IMG/VR virus record: IMGVR_UViG_3300049847_000261
Span: 1-20,148 of that record
Source: a virus
Strand: one strand, 5' to 3'
Length of the DNA: 20,148 nt
The notes below the pieces were generated by a model. It did not search any database, was not told where the DNA came from, and saw nothing but the letters and a program-made list of their open reading frames with translations. Both the position numbers and the translations under genes were made by a program. The first letter of the stretch is position 1. Each line of letters starts with the position of its first letter. This document shows positions 1-6,845 of the stretch, in pieces.

Positions 1-1
1 G

Positions 2-529
2 AAACAGAAAGAACCTGAACTGCTTAAACTCGACCTTGGCGCAGGGGATAACCCATCACCGGGGTTCAAAGGGGTTGATAAATATGCTGAGAAGGCTGAT
101 TACAAGTTTGATCTTTTCAAGTTTCCGTGGCCTTTCAAAAATGATTCCGTTGACGAACTCTACTGTAACCAGTTCTTCGAACATATCCCTCAAAAGCTTC
201 GAATCCCCTTCATGGACGAGTGCTGGAGAATTCTCAAGGTCGGAGCCAAATTCACTGTCATAGCTCCTTATTACACTTCCATGCGGGCTATTCAAGACCC
301 CACGCATGAATGGCCTCCAATCTGCGAAGCATCATTCCTGTATTTCAATAAGAAATGGCGGGAAGACAACAAGCTAACGCATTACTTGGGCAAGTGCGAC
401 TTTGATTTCACCTATGGGTACAACATCGCTCCAGAATGGAATTCAAGGAATGATGAGGCTAAGTTCTTTGCAATTAAGCACTACACAAACGTGGTTTCAG
501 ATATTGTTGTCAATCTGGTGAAAAAGTGA
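2..529 (+). CDS. Class I SAM-dependent methyltransferase, 5' end missing
   Basis: The reading frame is open from base 2, so the start lies outside the window; 175 residues remain. Visible motifs are LDLGAGDNP near the start, which is the SAM-binding motif I, then a NQFFEHIP segment and a WRILKVGAKFTVIAPYY segment, in the order expected for Methyltransf_11-type enzymes. Such enzymes transfer a methyl group from SAM; the substrate cannot be read from the sequence. In phages they often sit near tail or glycan-related genes, so a role in modifying a surface glycan or another small target is possible. Its stop overlaps the next gene's GTG start by four bases (GTGA), indicating translational coupling with the exported proteins that follow. 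An internal ATG at 212 is not the true start, because motif I lies upstream of it in frame. Confidence 0.85.
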   Translation, partial: KQKEPELLKLDLGAGDNPSPGFKGVDKYAEKADYKFDLFKFPWPFKNDSVDELYCNQFFEHIPQKLRIPFMDECWRILKVGAKFTVIAPYYTSMRAIQDPTHEWPPICEASFLYFNKKWREDNKLTHYLGKCDFDFTYGYNIAPEWNSRNDEAKFFAIKHYTNVVSDIVVNLVKK

Positions 530-1305
530 AACGACTTGGAGCCATATTACTGGCTCTTTTAATTGCTTCGGATTCGTTTGCGGCGATCACCCGTGTCAAT
601 ACACTCCATCAATATATAGCTTCTTCCGGGACAGGATACTCCCTCGGCACTGTTACGGCCGGGAATCTCATCGTCTGTAAGGTGTCGTCTGGAAATAATG
701 GGACTGTATCTCTATCAGGTTCAGTCAATGGGGCTTATACGCAACTGACCCAGCGCATCTTCGACACGAATTTCAGCCACGATATGTTCTACAAGCTCAG
801 TTCTGGGGCTGGTGCTGAGAGCATCACCATAACGACAAGCAACACAGACAATGGTATTTCATGTGCGGAGTTTCAGGATTCGGGTGCCGGAACATGGTCT
901 TTTGATACTTCGATCAGCGTCGACGGATCAGCTCAAGCGGCTACGGCTTCCCCTCGATCAGGCAATTACACCACATCAGGGAATGGCGTCGTTTATATGT
1001 CCTTTGCTGACGAAACCGCTACTTGGTCAGGAACATGTGCGACGTTCCCTTGTCCTACGGGGAGTTTTTCAAACATCAACTGGGATAACACCCATATTGA
1101 CGCTGATGCCGAGTGGCTTAATTCCACAGCTGGGACACAAAGTTCGGGATGGGACGCTACAAGTGCCGCTTCTACACATTGGTCTATCTTTGTGGCGGCT
1201 TTTAAAACAAGTTCTGGTGGGGCTACTATTGGGAGTTTAAAAGCGATCCCCGGAACTGGACAGATGACAACGGTTCCCGGTACAGGTATTTTAGGGACAA
1301 AATGA
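526..1305 (+). CDS. Exported beta-sandwich protein, unknown function
   Basis: 259 residues, GTG start overlapping the upstream stop. The N-terminus is a textbook signal peptide: MKR, a hydrophobic core (LGAILLALLIA) and a likely cleavage after SFA at about residue 19. The rest is rich in Thr, Ser and Gly and predicted all-beta. The pattern VTAGNLIVCKVS, then YTQL, then DMFYKL, then SITIT, then ISCAEF resembles a beta-sandwich repeat seen in secreted bacterial proteins of environmental genomes; this is a recollection of the family pattern, not a search. The C-terminus is a Gly/Pro/Thr tail. It is coupled to the 705-residue exported protein by an ATGA overlap. It could be a virion adhesin or a protein placed on the host surface; a Sec signal is unusual for a tail fibre. 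Confidence 0.75.
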   Translation: MKRLGAILLALLIASDSFAAITRVNTLHQYIASSGTGYSLGTVTAGNLIVCKVSSGNNGTVSLSGSVNGAYTQLTQRIFDTNFSHDMFYKLSSGAGAESITITTSNTDNGISCAEFQDSGAGTWSFDTSISVDGSAQAATASPRSGNYTTSGNGVVYMSFADETATWSGTCATFPCPTGSFSNINWDNTHIDADAEWLNSTAGTQSSGWDATSAASTHWSIFVAAFKTSSGGATIGSLKAIPGTGQMTTVPGTGILGTK

Positions 1306-3419
1306 AGAAATGGGCCGTATTCCTGTTTCTAGCGGCTCCGGCGATGGCAGTTCCTCCGACTATTACACCTTCCATCCCTATCGTATGGGTTAGCTCTGCC
1401 ATGCAGTTCACGGCAAATCAGTCCGTGACATGGAGCATTATGCAGGGGTCTACAGGAACGATATCAGCAGGAGGGCTCTATACGGCTCCCGGCCCGTTAC
1501 GTCCGAAACAGTCCACGTATGGGTGCATGATTACCCCGCAAGACCTCATTACGAACACGAACATCTCTGCGTTGCCAGTAGACACCTCCAGTACGAACTA
1601 CATGCGGGCACAAGCTGGCGGTGCGGTCATTACGATGGAACCCGACATGCCCGTTAACATTTACTCCAATTCCACGACAAGTCAGACGCTTGTATCGCGC
1701 TACACCCCGTCCAATGATGGTGACTATAAAGTCGGGAGTGCCATGACGCTAAGAATGGAGAACGGAATCTTTGCCGATAAGGATGTGGATAAAGATACGC
1801 ACGTTCTGGCCATTGACAAGGATTCCTGTATTGCCTCAGAGATGTACAAGCTGTATCCCGTTGGTACAGATGGTACTTGCCCCTCTTGCAACACCCAATC
1901 CGTATTGGCTTTCCCGAATCGATATAACTTCGTCCTTGGCGTGACAGCAGGAGGACTTCCCATTCTGACCCATGCCCTTACTTACAGGGACATGCGGAAT
2001 TGTGTCGATCTTGGAATCCCTATTCAACACGCCATGCGGATGTCATTTTCTGTTGGTATTCTCTCCAATTCCCATAAATGGCCCGCCATTGCTCATGCGG
2101 CGGATGGCGGTGAACTTCCTTTTGGGACGTACGTCCGTCTTGTATCAACGTTCACAAACACCGGGAGTACGGCGGCTCAATGCGTACAGACGGCCCTCAA
2201 GAATTATGGTGCGGTACTGGATGATGGCGGAATCAATGGACACATCCAGATCGAACAGGCCGCCATCGGGGATTACGACCTGTTTAATGCGTTGATGAAT
2301 GAGCTTCCGGGCATATCAGGGTTCAATGTCAGCAACCTCGAAGTCGCCGATGTTTCGAGCCTTCAGGATGTGGATACCAATAGCCCTACCTATGGTTACG
2401 GGAGAGTCAGCTCCACGAATCCTTATGTCGTTCCATCAAACTTTGCTGTGGTGATTGCGTCCAATACAACAACACATGAATCCAGTTTTATGCCATTGAT
2501 CGTCCAACCCATAACAATAGGGACTGAGCGTGAGGTGGGTTATACTTTCATGCCCGGAACGCCCCAATATCAGCTTCCCGTATGGGTTCATTCTTCTACC
2601 GATACGACTTTCTCCTGCTCGATGACTCCTACACTAGGTTCCCTCACGGCAGGAGGTCTTTATACGGCTCCAAGCACAAACTTCACAAGGTCATCAACGA
2701 CAGTGACGTGTACGGCCACGATGGATCCTGTGAATGCCAAGGTATCTTTCCCTGTGATTGTGACTTCCGGGACAGTGCGAACACGGCTGGCTAATGCGAC
2801 AGATGTGGATTACGGGCCTGATGTGAATGGAAATACATGGTTTAAGGATTATGGGAACTTCTGGCGATTGCAGGGGCACGCCAACTGTGACTGGTCAGGA
2901 GAAACATGGTCAGGAGTGACGGATTCCGGGATTTACAAGCAATGCCAGTATGTACTGGACGGATCCGGTGATATGTTCCATCACTTCTACGTTCCGAATG
3001 GAACTTACCAGATCAATCTCTACTTGGCCATAGGCGGAGGATCGTCACCATTCCCTACGGATACATGGGTTCAAGGAATTGATGCTCAGGGTTCTATTTA
3101 CTCTGGATCGAGTGCTTCCACGATTACCGGAAACGGGGCATGGACATTCTTTGGGCTTACAGGAAAGAAGGTCGATCTCTGCAACGTGACAGGATCGTGT
3201 GCCAGTCAGGTTCCGGGAACAGTAACGCTTACGGCTACTGTAACGGACAATAATCTTGATTTTGTGATCCGACATTTAACAATCAATGGATCAAGCTCGC
3301 GGGTATCTGTTTTGAATGCTTTTGATATTACGCAGACCTCTTCCTTCTCCAACTCTGGAACAGGAAGTATCCGATTGCGCGGCGGTATGAAATTTGGCGG
3401 AGCTGTGAAAATGCGATGA
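1302..3419 (+). CDS. Large exported multi-domain protein (Ig-like, secreted-family and malectin-like domains)
   Basis: 705 residues, start in an ATGA overlap. Residues 1-16 are a signal peptide (MKKWAVFLFLAAPAMA). Residues about 17-65 form an Ig-like unit ending in GTISAGGLYTAPG; the same motif recurs at about 440-460 (GSLTAGGLYTAPS), so two Ig-like domains are present. Residues about 110-350 (VLAIDKDSCIASEMY, PILTHALTYRDM, IQHAMRMSF, KWPAIAHA, ALKNYGAVLDDGG) match the pattern of an uncharacterised domain common in secreted bacterial proteins. Residues about 495-680 resemble malectin-type carbohydrate-binding domains (DVDYGPDVNGNTW, FYVPNGTYQINLYLAIGG). Together this looks like a cell-surface carbohydrate-binding protein rather than a classic tail fibre. 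Assignment is by visible motifs only; a virion role cannot be excluded. Confidence 0.8.
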   Translation: MKKWAVFLFLAAPAMAVPPTITPSIPIVWVSSAMQFTANQSVTWSIMQGSTGTISAGGLYTAPGPLRPKQSTYGCMITPQDLITNTNISALPVDTSSTNYMRAQAGGAVITMEPDMPVNIYSNSTTSQTLVSRYTPSNDGDYKVGSAMTLRMENGIFADKDVDKDTHVLAIDKDSCIASEMYKLYPVGTDGTCPSCNTQSVLAFPNRYNFVLGVTAGGLPILTHALTYRDMRNCVDLGIPIQHAMRMSFSVGILSNSHKWPAIAHAADGGELPFGTYVRLVSTFTNTGSTAAQCVQTALKNYGAVLDDGGINGHIQIEQAAIGDYDLFNALMNELPGISGFNVSNLEVADVSSLQDVDTNSPTYGYGRVSSTNPYVVPSNFAVVIASNTTTHESSFMPLIVQPITIGTEREVGYTFMPGTPQYQLPVWVHSSTDTTFSCSMTPTLGSLTAGGLYTAPSTNFTRSSTTVTCTATMDPVNAKVSFPVIVTSGTVRTRLANATDVDYGPDVNGNTWFKDYGNFWRLQGHANCDWSGETWSGVTDSGIYKQCQYVLDGSGDMFHHFYVPNGTYQINLYLAIGGGSSPFPTDTWVQGIDAQGSIYSGSSASTITGNGAWTFFGLTGKKVDLCNVTGSCASQVPGTVTLTATVTDNNLDFVIRHLTINGSSSRVSVLNAFDITQTSSFSNSGTGSIRLRGGMKFGGAVKMR

Positions 3420-3682
3420 AAGACCCAATAGACAAACTCATCGAAAGTGCCCATAGTCTCGCGGGACTAAACTCCGGGGATATATGGGCTCTCATGTCGG
3501 TGCTTCTCTTTGGATACATCTACTGGACAAAAAAACAGGAGATTTTGAGCAACAAGGGATGGCAGGACATCCGCGAGAAGCAGATTGCCTCAGAGGCCGC
3601 ACAAACAGAAGTGATGAAACGTTTGACAGAAGAAATCGTGGCATTGAAAATGATAATTACTAAATTCCTGATAAAGGAGTGA
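3416..3682 (+). CDS. Small membrane protein with C-terminal coiled coil
   Basis: 88 residues, ATGA overlap with the preceding gene. One hydrophobic segment at about residues 23-39 (DIWALMSVLLFGYIYW) is followed by a charged helical region (about 40-88) with heptad-like spacing of hydrophobic residues. Size, single membrane span and place just upstream of a peptidase fit a lysis accessory protein, such as a one-span holin-like or spanin-like component, but no family motif is evident. Lysis is inferred from neighbours. It could equally be an anchor for the adjacent exported proteins. Confidence 0.7.
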   Translation: MKDPIDKLIESAHSLAGLNSGDIWALMSVLLFGYIYWTKKQEILSNKGWQDIREKQIASEAAQTEVMKRLTEEIVALKMIITKFLIKE

Positions 3683-3685
3683 GTT

Positions 3686-3874
3686 ATGTTTAAGTGGCTT
3701 GACAGGAGAAAACACATTAGACGCGATCAGGATATGCAAGATCGCATGAACGAGGCTGTCGAAGCCAAACATAAGGCGGCACTTGAAGCGTTAGAGAAAT
3801 TAAAGCAGTTCACATCCGAACGCAGGACAAAAGATGAGCCTTACTATGGCCCAGAGCGAAGAGCGCACGCTTAA
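3686..3874 (+). CDS. Small basic helical protein
   Basis: 62 residues, with AAGGAG six bases before the ATG. The protein is highly charged (MFKWLDRRKHIRR, then a helical stretch EAVEAKHKAALEALEKLKQF) and ends in RRTKDEPYYGPERRAHA. No membrane span or signal is seen. It starts three bases after the membrane protein's stop and its 3' end overlaps the next gene by 41 bases in another frame. Function is unknown; it may be a partner of the coiled-coil membrane protein. I do not recognise a named family. Confidence 0.65.
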   Translation: MFKWLDRRKHIRRDQDMQDRMNEAVEAKHKAALEALEKLKQFTSERRTKDEPYYGPERRAHA

Positions 3875-4028
3875 ATGCCCCGTATGCTCAGGAACAGCGG
3901 ATTTAGAGTGGGACGTATTGGATGAACGGGGGTCATGGTGGGACTGTCGGTTTTGTGGGACAAGATTCAAAGTCTATTCGATGGGGTCATCTTCACATGG
4001 TCATGGAAATTCGGAGGAACCGGTATGA
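3834..4028 (+). CDS. Small zinc-ribbon protein
   Basis: 64 residues. Two CxxC pairs, CPVC and CRFC, separated by 19 residues (GTADLEWDVLDERGSWWD between them), form a classic four-cysteine zinc ribbon, followed by a short His/Ser-rich tail. The ATG at 3834 is preceded by AGGA at a normal distance; an alternative in-frame ATG lies at 3846. The 5' end overlaps the preceding gene by 41 bases and the stop overlaps the M15 peptidase start (ATGA). Zinc ribbons of this size usually bind nucleic acid or protein; the target is unknown. Confidence 0.65.
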   Translation: MSLTMAQSEERTLKCPVCSGTADLEWDVLDERGSWWDCRFCGTRFKVYSMGSSSHGHGNSEEPV

Positions 4029-4390
4029 GTAGCCCATGGACATATTTTAAGCCAGAGGAAGTCGAGGGGTTAGATAATGAGTTTATTGCGAAGTTGGAAA
4101 AAGCCAGACACATCGCCGGAGTTCCGTTTGAGATCACGTCAGGGAAAAGAACCGAAGGAGCCAATGCTACCGCAGGAGGGGTGCAAGACTCCGCACACCT
4201 ATCCGGCAGAGCTGTGGATTTGCGAAGTCGTACTTCCCACACGCATTTCAAAATCGTTGAGGGGGCGATCGTTGCGGGAATTCGCCGTATCGGCGTGTAT
4301 CGAAATCAGGAAGGATCACCGAGTCATATTCACCTTGACGACGCCAGTGACCTTCCTCAGGAAGTCCTGTGGCTAGGTGTTTCTCACTAG
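4025..4390 (+). CDS. M15-family zinc peptidase, likely endolysin
   Basis: 121 residues from the ATG at 4025, chosen because it sits in an ATGA overlap; the frame extends upstream to 3935, but that part only shadows the zinc-ribbon gene. The fold opens with WTYFKPEEVEGLD, typical of Peptidase_M15_3-like proteins. SAHLSGRAVDLR supplies zinc ligands H58 and D65, and SHIHLDD supplies H103, the classical HxxxxxxD...HxH arrangement of VanY/D-Ala-D-Ala carboxypeptidases and phage L,D-endopeptidases. It would cut peptidoglycan stem peptides to release virions. There is no signal peptide, so export depends on a holin; holin-like candidates lie on both sides (3416-3682, 5421-5684). Confidence 0.9.
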   Translation: MSSPWTYFKPEEVEGLDNEFIAKLEKARHIAGVPFEITSGKRTEGANATAGGVQDSAHLSGRAVDLRSRTSHTHFKIVEGAIVAGIRRIGVYRNQEGSPSHIHLDDASDLPQEVLWLGVSH

Positions 4391-4435
4391 CTTTCTGTGA
4401 CGATATTTACCATGTTTTTATAGGAGAGTGTAAAT

Positions 4436-5101
4436 ATGAAGAACGATGCTTGTGCGGAGAGAAATTCCATCAAAAGGATGGGAGTGACAAAAGACAACCC
4501 ATCCCGTTTTATCGCATCTTTATGTTTTGGCGTTTTACTCACATTCTCTTTCGCCGGAGAAACAGGGGCCGCCACCAGAGCCGAACTACAGCAACAGATC
4601 ACGGCCCTCAACAATACCGTCTCGGTTTTGGACGGAAGGTTAAACGCGCTGTCTCAAAGCCAAGCTGAACTGATCCGCACCTATAAGCTCACGAACGCCA
4701 CAGTAGGGTCACTCATGGTCGCGGGGACTGTAGCGGGTCAACCGGGGGCTACGCTAACGCTTCCCTTGTCGTTCGTGAAAGGCCCAATGGCGGTGGCAGG
4801 TCTACAGACAGAGTTTGTCATACCTTCAAGCTTTACGGTGACGGGGATTACGGCGGGCCCGGCGGCAGTAGCGGCAAACAAAAGCGTTCAGCTCGCCATC
4901 AATGGCGGTGTCGCTCGCATCATTATCTTTGGCCTGAATCAGGACATGATCGGGTCTGGTGTGGTGGCGAACCTGACGCTCAGGTCTTTAGCGACTACCC
5001 CAAGGGGGACGTACAAGATACCTCTGCGTAACTCTGTATCCTCTGATGCGGCGGGTGGATCACTTCTAATCTTTGAGACATCAGGGGCGGTGGTGCTATG
5101 A
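4436..5101 (+). CDS. Exported protein with coiled coil and cohesin-like domain
   Basis: 221 residues, with GGAGAG eight bases before the ATG. Residues 24-45 form a signal peptide or anchor (hydrophobic core FIASLCFGVLLTFSFAG, possible cleavage after TGA). Residues about 47-80 are a coiled coil (ELQQQITALNNTVSVLDGRL). Residues about 90-221 follow the cohesin fold pattern: GTVAGQPGATLTLPLSF, then VAGLQTEFVIPSSFTVTGI, then GGVARIIIFGLNQ, then SGVVANLTL, then GTYKIPL, then a final SSDAAGGSLLIF strand. Cohesins bind dockerins or act as adhesion modules in bacterial surface proteins. Finding one in a phage lysis/tail region is unusual. The stop overlaps the next gene (ATGA). Confidence 0.75.
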   Translation: MKNDACAERNSIKRMGVTKDNPSRFIASLCFGVLLTFSFAGETGAATRAELQQQITALNNTVSVLDGRLNALSQSQAELIRTYKLTNATVGSLMVAGTVAGQPGATLTLPLSFVKGPMAVAGLQTEFVIPSSFTVTGITAGPAAVAANKSVQLAINGGVARIIIFGLNQDMIGSGVVANLTLRSLATTPRGTYKIPLRNSVSSDAAGGSLLIFETSGAVVL

Positions 5102-5418
5102 AACAGCCTATTTCGGAAGTCGTAAGGGCGTGGTTGCTTGCGCCTATCTTAGAGAAACTAAAAAACATGGAGGCAAAAATGAGTGTATTAAGCGATGCAA
5201 TAGCGGTAGTTTCAGCAGGAGTTCAGGCATTGGGCACACAACTAACAACGGTGGCGACGAGTTTGCAAACAGAAATCGCGGAGATCAATGCCAAGATCGC
5301 GGCTGGAACTGTGACTCAGGCCGATCTCGATAATCTCTCGGCCTTGGCGACGACCTTGAGCGGTATGTCCACAAACGTGACTCAGCTCGACACAGACATC
5401 AAGAACATCATTCCGTAA
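5098..5418 (+). CDS. Small coiled-coil protein with a strong internal start
   Basis: 106 residues from the ATGA overlap at 5098. It is mainly helical: an amphipathic N-terminal helix (MKQPISEVVRAWLLAPILEKL), then Ala/Thr-rich heptads (LSDAIAVVSAGVQAL, LQTEIAEINAKIAAG, LDNLSALATTL). A second in-frame ATG at 5179 is preceded by GGAGG at five bases, a much better ribosome site than the one at 5098, so a 79-residue form is likely made too. Small helical proteins of this type are common beside phage holins and endolysins, but no named family is evident. The next gene has the same double-start layout. Confidence 0.7.
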   Translation: MKQPISEVVRAWLLAPILEKLKNMEAKMSVLSDAIAVVSAGVQALGTQLTTVATSLQTEIAEINAKIAAGTVTQADLDNLSALATTLSGMSTNVTQLDTDIKNIIP

Positions 5419-5420
5419 CC

Positions 5421-5684
5421 ATGTGGATTCCAGACTTCATATTGAAGTTTTTCGGCCACAAGGTTGCAGATAAACTTGACTTACAGGAGGATGCAAAAAT
5501 GGACGAGACTAAGAAATGGTATCAGTCTAAAACTATTTGGGCTGGTATCGCGGCTGTTCTTTTGTCTGCTTACGGTACGGCGGCAGTGAAGTTTGGGCTT
5601 CCGGCTGTCCCTGAATGGGTTTACACCCTATTGGGGGCTATCGGAATCTACAGCAGAGTTACAGCAGACGCCAAGATCGGATAA
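5421..5684 (+). CDS. Holin-like small membrane protein with a strong internal start
   Basis: 87 residues from ATG 5421, which has no clear ribosome site. An in-frame ATG at 5499 (residue 27) is preceded by AGGAGG and gives a 61-residue form starting MDETKKWYQSKTIWAG. That start, with WYQSKTIW followed by a hydrophobic span (AGIAAVLLSAYGTAAV) and a second span (WVYTLLGAIGIYSRV), is typical of small phage holin-like proteins. Holins form pores that let the endolysin reach the peptidoglycan. The long form adds an amphipathic N-terminal helix and could be an inhibitor or regulator, as in dual-start holins. It is the last gene of the plus-strand block. Confidence 0.75.
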   Translation: MWIPDFILKFFGHKVADKLDLQEDAKMDETKKWYQSKTIWAGIAAVLLSAYGTAAVKFGLPAVPEWVYTLLGAIGIYSRVTADAKIG

Positions 5685-5693
5685 TTGTTGAAT

Positions 5694-5722
5694 GGCCCCC
5701 AGTCGATGAGTGGCTGGGGGTC
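5694..5722. terminator. Hairpin between convergent gene blocks
   Basis: CCCCCAG at 5696-5702 pairs perfectly with CTGGGGG at 5714-5720 around an 11-base loop, with G-T and G-C pairs possible outside. It lies just after the last plus-strand gene and before the end of the minus-strand block. No good T-run follows on either strand, so it may be a weak bidirectional terminator or an RNA-stabilising hairpin. Confidence 0.5.
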
Positions 5723-5765
5723 TAGCAGTCACACTCCCCCATACAGATGATGCAGTCGGTCATTT

Positions 5766-5987
5766 TCAGTCCTCGTCAATAAACTCAACACCATCTGGCA
5801 CATCGTGCGTCAAAGCAATCCCAAGAGTGTGTTTGCTGTAAACGTGTTCTGAAATCCATTCCATTATCTTGGGAGGTGTTTCAGCGTCCTTTGATCCATA
5901 GCCAAAGCTGTAAATCATACCCATGAACTGCCCAAGATGACGGGCCTTTTTGCAGGTTAAACAATAGACGTTATAGTCTGTACTCAT
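5766..5987 (-). CDS. Hypothetical phage protein with a CxxC motif
   Basis: 73 residues from the ATG at 5987; a GTG directly upstream (5990) would sit too close to the ribosome site GGAGGGG. The N-terminus YNVYCLTCKKARHLGQFMG carries a CxxC, followed by EWISEHVYSKHTLGIALTHD. The pattern of a cysteine pair, then a helical region with conserved His, is familiar from short uncharacterised phage proteins and suggests zinc binding. It is the last gene of the minus-strand block, separated from the next gene upstream by two structured RNA elements. Confidence 0.7.
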   Translation of the reverse strand: MSTDYNVYCLTCKKARHLGQFMGMIYSFGYGSKDAETPPKIMEWISEHVYSKHTLGIALTHDVPDGVEFIDED

Positions 5988-6023
5988 CACCCCTCCAATC
6001 GAATAGTCTGCTCAAAATCATTC

Positions 6024-6087
6024 GGTGTCTGGCCGCACTAGTAGCGGAAGTATGCTCTCACGGACTTGTGAGATCGCCGCAGACACC
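6024..6087 (-). ncRNA. Structured RNA candidate A (three-way junction)
   Basis: GGTGTCTG (6024-6031) and CAGACACC (6080-6087) form a perfect 8-bp closing stem. Inside are two hairpins: CCGC/GCGG (6033-6036 with 6044-6047, 7-base loop) and TCTCAC/GTGAGA (6056-6061 with 6068-6073, 6-base loop). The strand is given as that of the surrounding genes, but the symmetric structure does not fix it. It is not a normal tRNA: too short and with no D arm. No known riboswitch core is recognised. Confidence 0.5.
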
Positions 6088-6096
6088 TAAAACGAA

Positions 6097-6159
6097 GCGG
6101 GGAGTGTGCGATTCTTACGCCTCAACATACCCCTCGGCTAGCCCTGAGTAGCTCCCCGC
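6097..6159 (-). ncRNA. Structured RNA candidate B (three-way junction)
   Basis: GCGGGGAG (6097-6104) and CTCCCCGC (6152-6159) form a perfect 8-bp closing stem. Inside, GCG/CGC (6108-6110 with 6118-6120, 7-base loop) and CTC/GAG (6133-6135 with 6146-6148, with inner GG/CC) give two short hairpins. Length and layout match element A. On the minus strand the closing stem is followed by TTCGTTTTA, so it could also act as a terminator for the genes upstream. Confidence 0.5.
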
Positions 6160-6163
6160 AAAA

Positions 6164-6526
6164 TCATTTGTCCTCCGGCAACGCTAGGAAGGCCTTGCAG
6201 ATAGCCTCTGGGACTGAACTGCATTCCCCGCTATTCGACAGTCCTCCGTTTATCTGGCAATGAGCATAGCGATCTGTTCGTGATTCTTTTGATACAAAGT
6301 TATAGGTTTGTGATCGTCCAAAGAATATACTTACAGACATGTCTTTAGTGTCTAAATGCTCAACAATCTCCCACGCCGCCCCAATATCGCCGGAGTAGTT
6401 GGGAGGTTCTTTAGGCATCCCTACACGGTCAGTCCACCACTCTTTTCCCGTGATAAAACCCGGAGCATCTTGGCATTGAGCCTTCTTCCACCCCAACTTT
6501 TTCGCTACTTGCTCATTCAAAGTCAT
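6164..6526 (-). CDS. Phage ABA sandwich domain protein
   Basis: 120 residues. The N-terminus MTLNEQVAKKLGWKK, a central SGDIGAAWEIVEHL segment and the C-terminal VPEAICKAFLAL segment follow the pattern of the Phage_ABA_S (ABA sandwich) family, whose members are small proteins of unknown function in phage early regions. Its ATG directly follows the TAG stop of the upstream gene, so translation is probably coupled. Three Cys in the C-terminal half have no obvious zinc pattern. Confidence 0.75.
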   Translation of the reverse strand: MTLNEQVAKKLGWKKAQCQDAPGFITGKEWWTDRVGMPKEPPNYSGDIGAAWEIVEHLDTKDMSVSIFFGRSQTYNFVSKESRTDRYAHCQINGGLSNSGECSSVPEAICKAFLALPEDK

Positions 6527-6820
6527 CTACCTTCCCTCCCCGTTCCCGTCGAGCGCGGCTTTGGCTTCCTTCTCCATAAATTCAAATGGTATAGGCTTAC
6601 CCTCTTTCCAAAGCCTAAGAACATCTAAAACGTGGATAACGACAGCCTCCAGCTTCTCGTTGCGATGAAATAAATCGGTACGCTCCTTTTCTATTGCTTC
6701 GGAAGCTTTATGTGCGTTTGCTAATTCATCTTTGAGTCGGGACAGCTCGGCCTGTAGCTCACAGACGAGACATTGGCGGGCCAGTGATCCGTGCTCGCAA
6801 ACTTTTCCGAATTCGCTCAT
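6527..6820 (-). CDS. Small coiled-coil protein with N-terminal Cys/His motif
   Basis: 97 residues from ATG 6820, chosen because GAGGTGGAGG precedes it; the frame is open to 6913, but that part overlaps the methyltransferase gene. Residues 7-20 (VCEHGSLARQCLVCE) have a C-x-H...C-x2-C arrangement typical of a mini zinc knuckle, followed by a long heptad coiled coil (LQAELSRLKDELANAHKAS to LFHRNEKLEAVV) and a basic tail. Proteins starting with this CEHG...QCxxC pattern are frequent in phages; function is unknown. It is followed directly by the ABA sandwich gene. Confidence 0.75.
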   Translation of the reverse strand: MSEFGKVCEHGSLARQCLVCELQAELSRLKDELANAHKASEAIEKERTDLFHRNEKLEAVVIHVLDVLRLWKEGKPIPFEFMEKEAKAALDGNGEGR

Positions 6821-6845
6821 CCTCCACCTCTCATTCTTTCGGGTT

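Larger units (their letters stand above)
6013..6170. repeat. 12-base direct repeat flanking two structured RNA elements
   Basis: CAAAATCATTCG at 6013-6024 and CAAAATCATTTG at 6159-6170 match at 11 of 12 positions and bracket the two stem-closed elements below. The right copy overlaps the stop codon of the 6164-6526 gene. The spacer between the elements (6088-6096) is also A-rich. The layout suggests a cassette with repeated linkers. Confidence 0.55.

Noticed and set aside
851-1240. A 129-residue plus-strand frame inside the exported-protein gene
   Set aside because: It overlaps a gene with a clear signal peptide and beta-rich sequence, and shows no motif of its own.
6024-6159. The two stem-closed elements as tRNA genes
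   Set aside because: They are about 64 bases long, lack a D arm and a 5-7-5 anticodon arm, and their loops do not match the T-loop consensus. No anticodon can be assigned.
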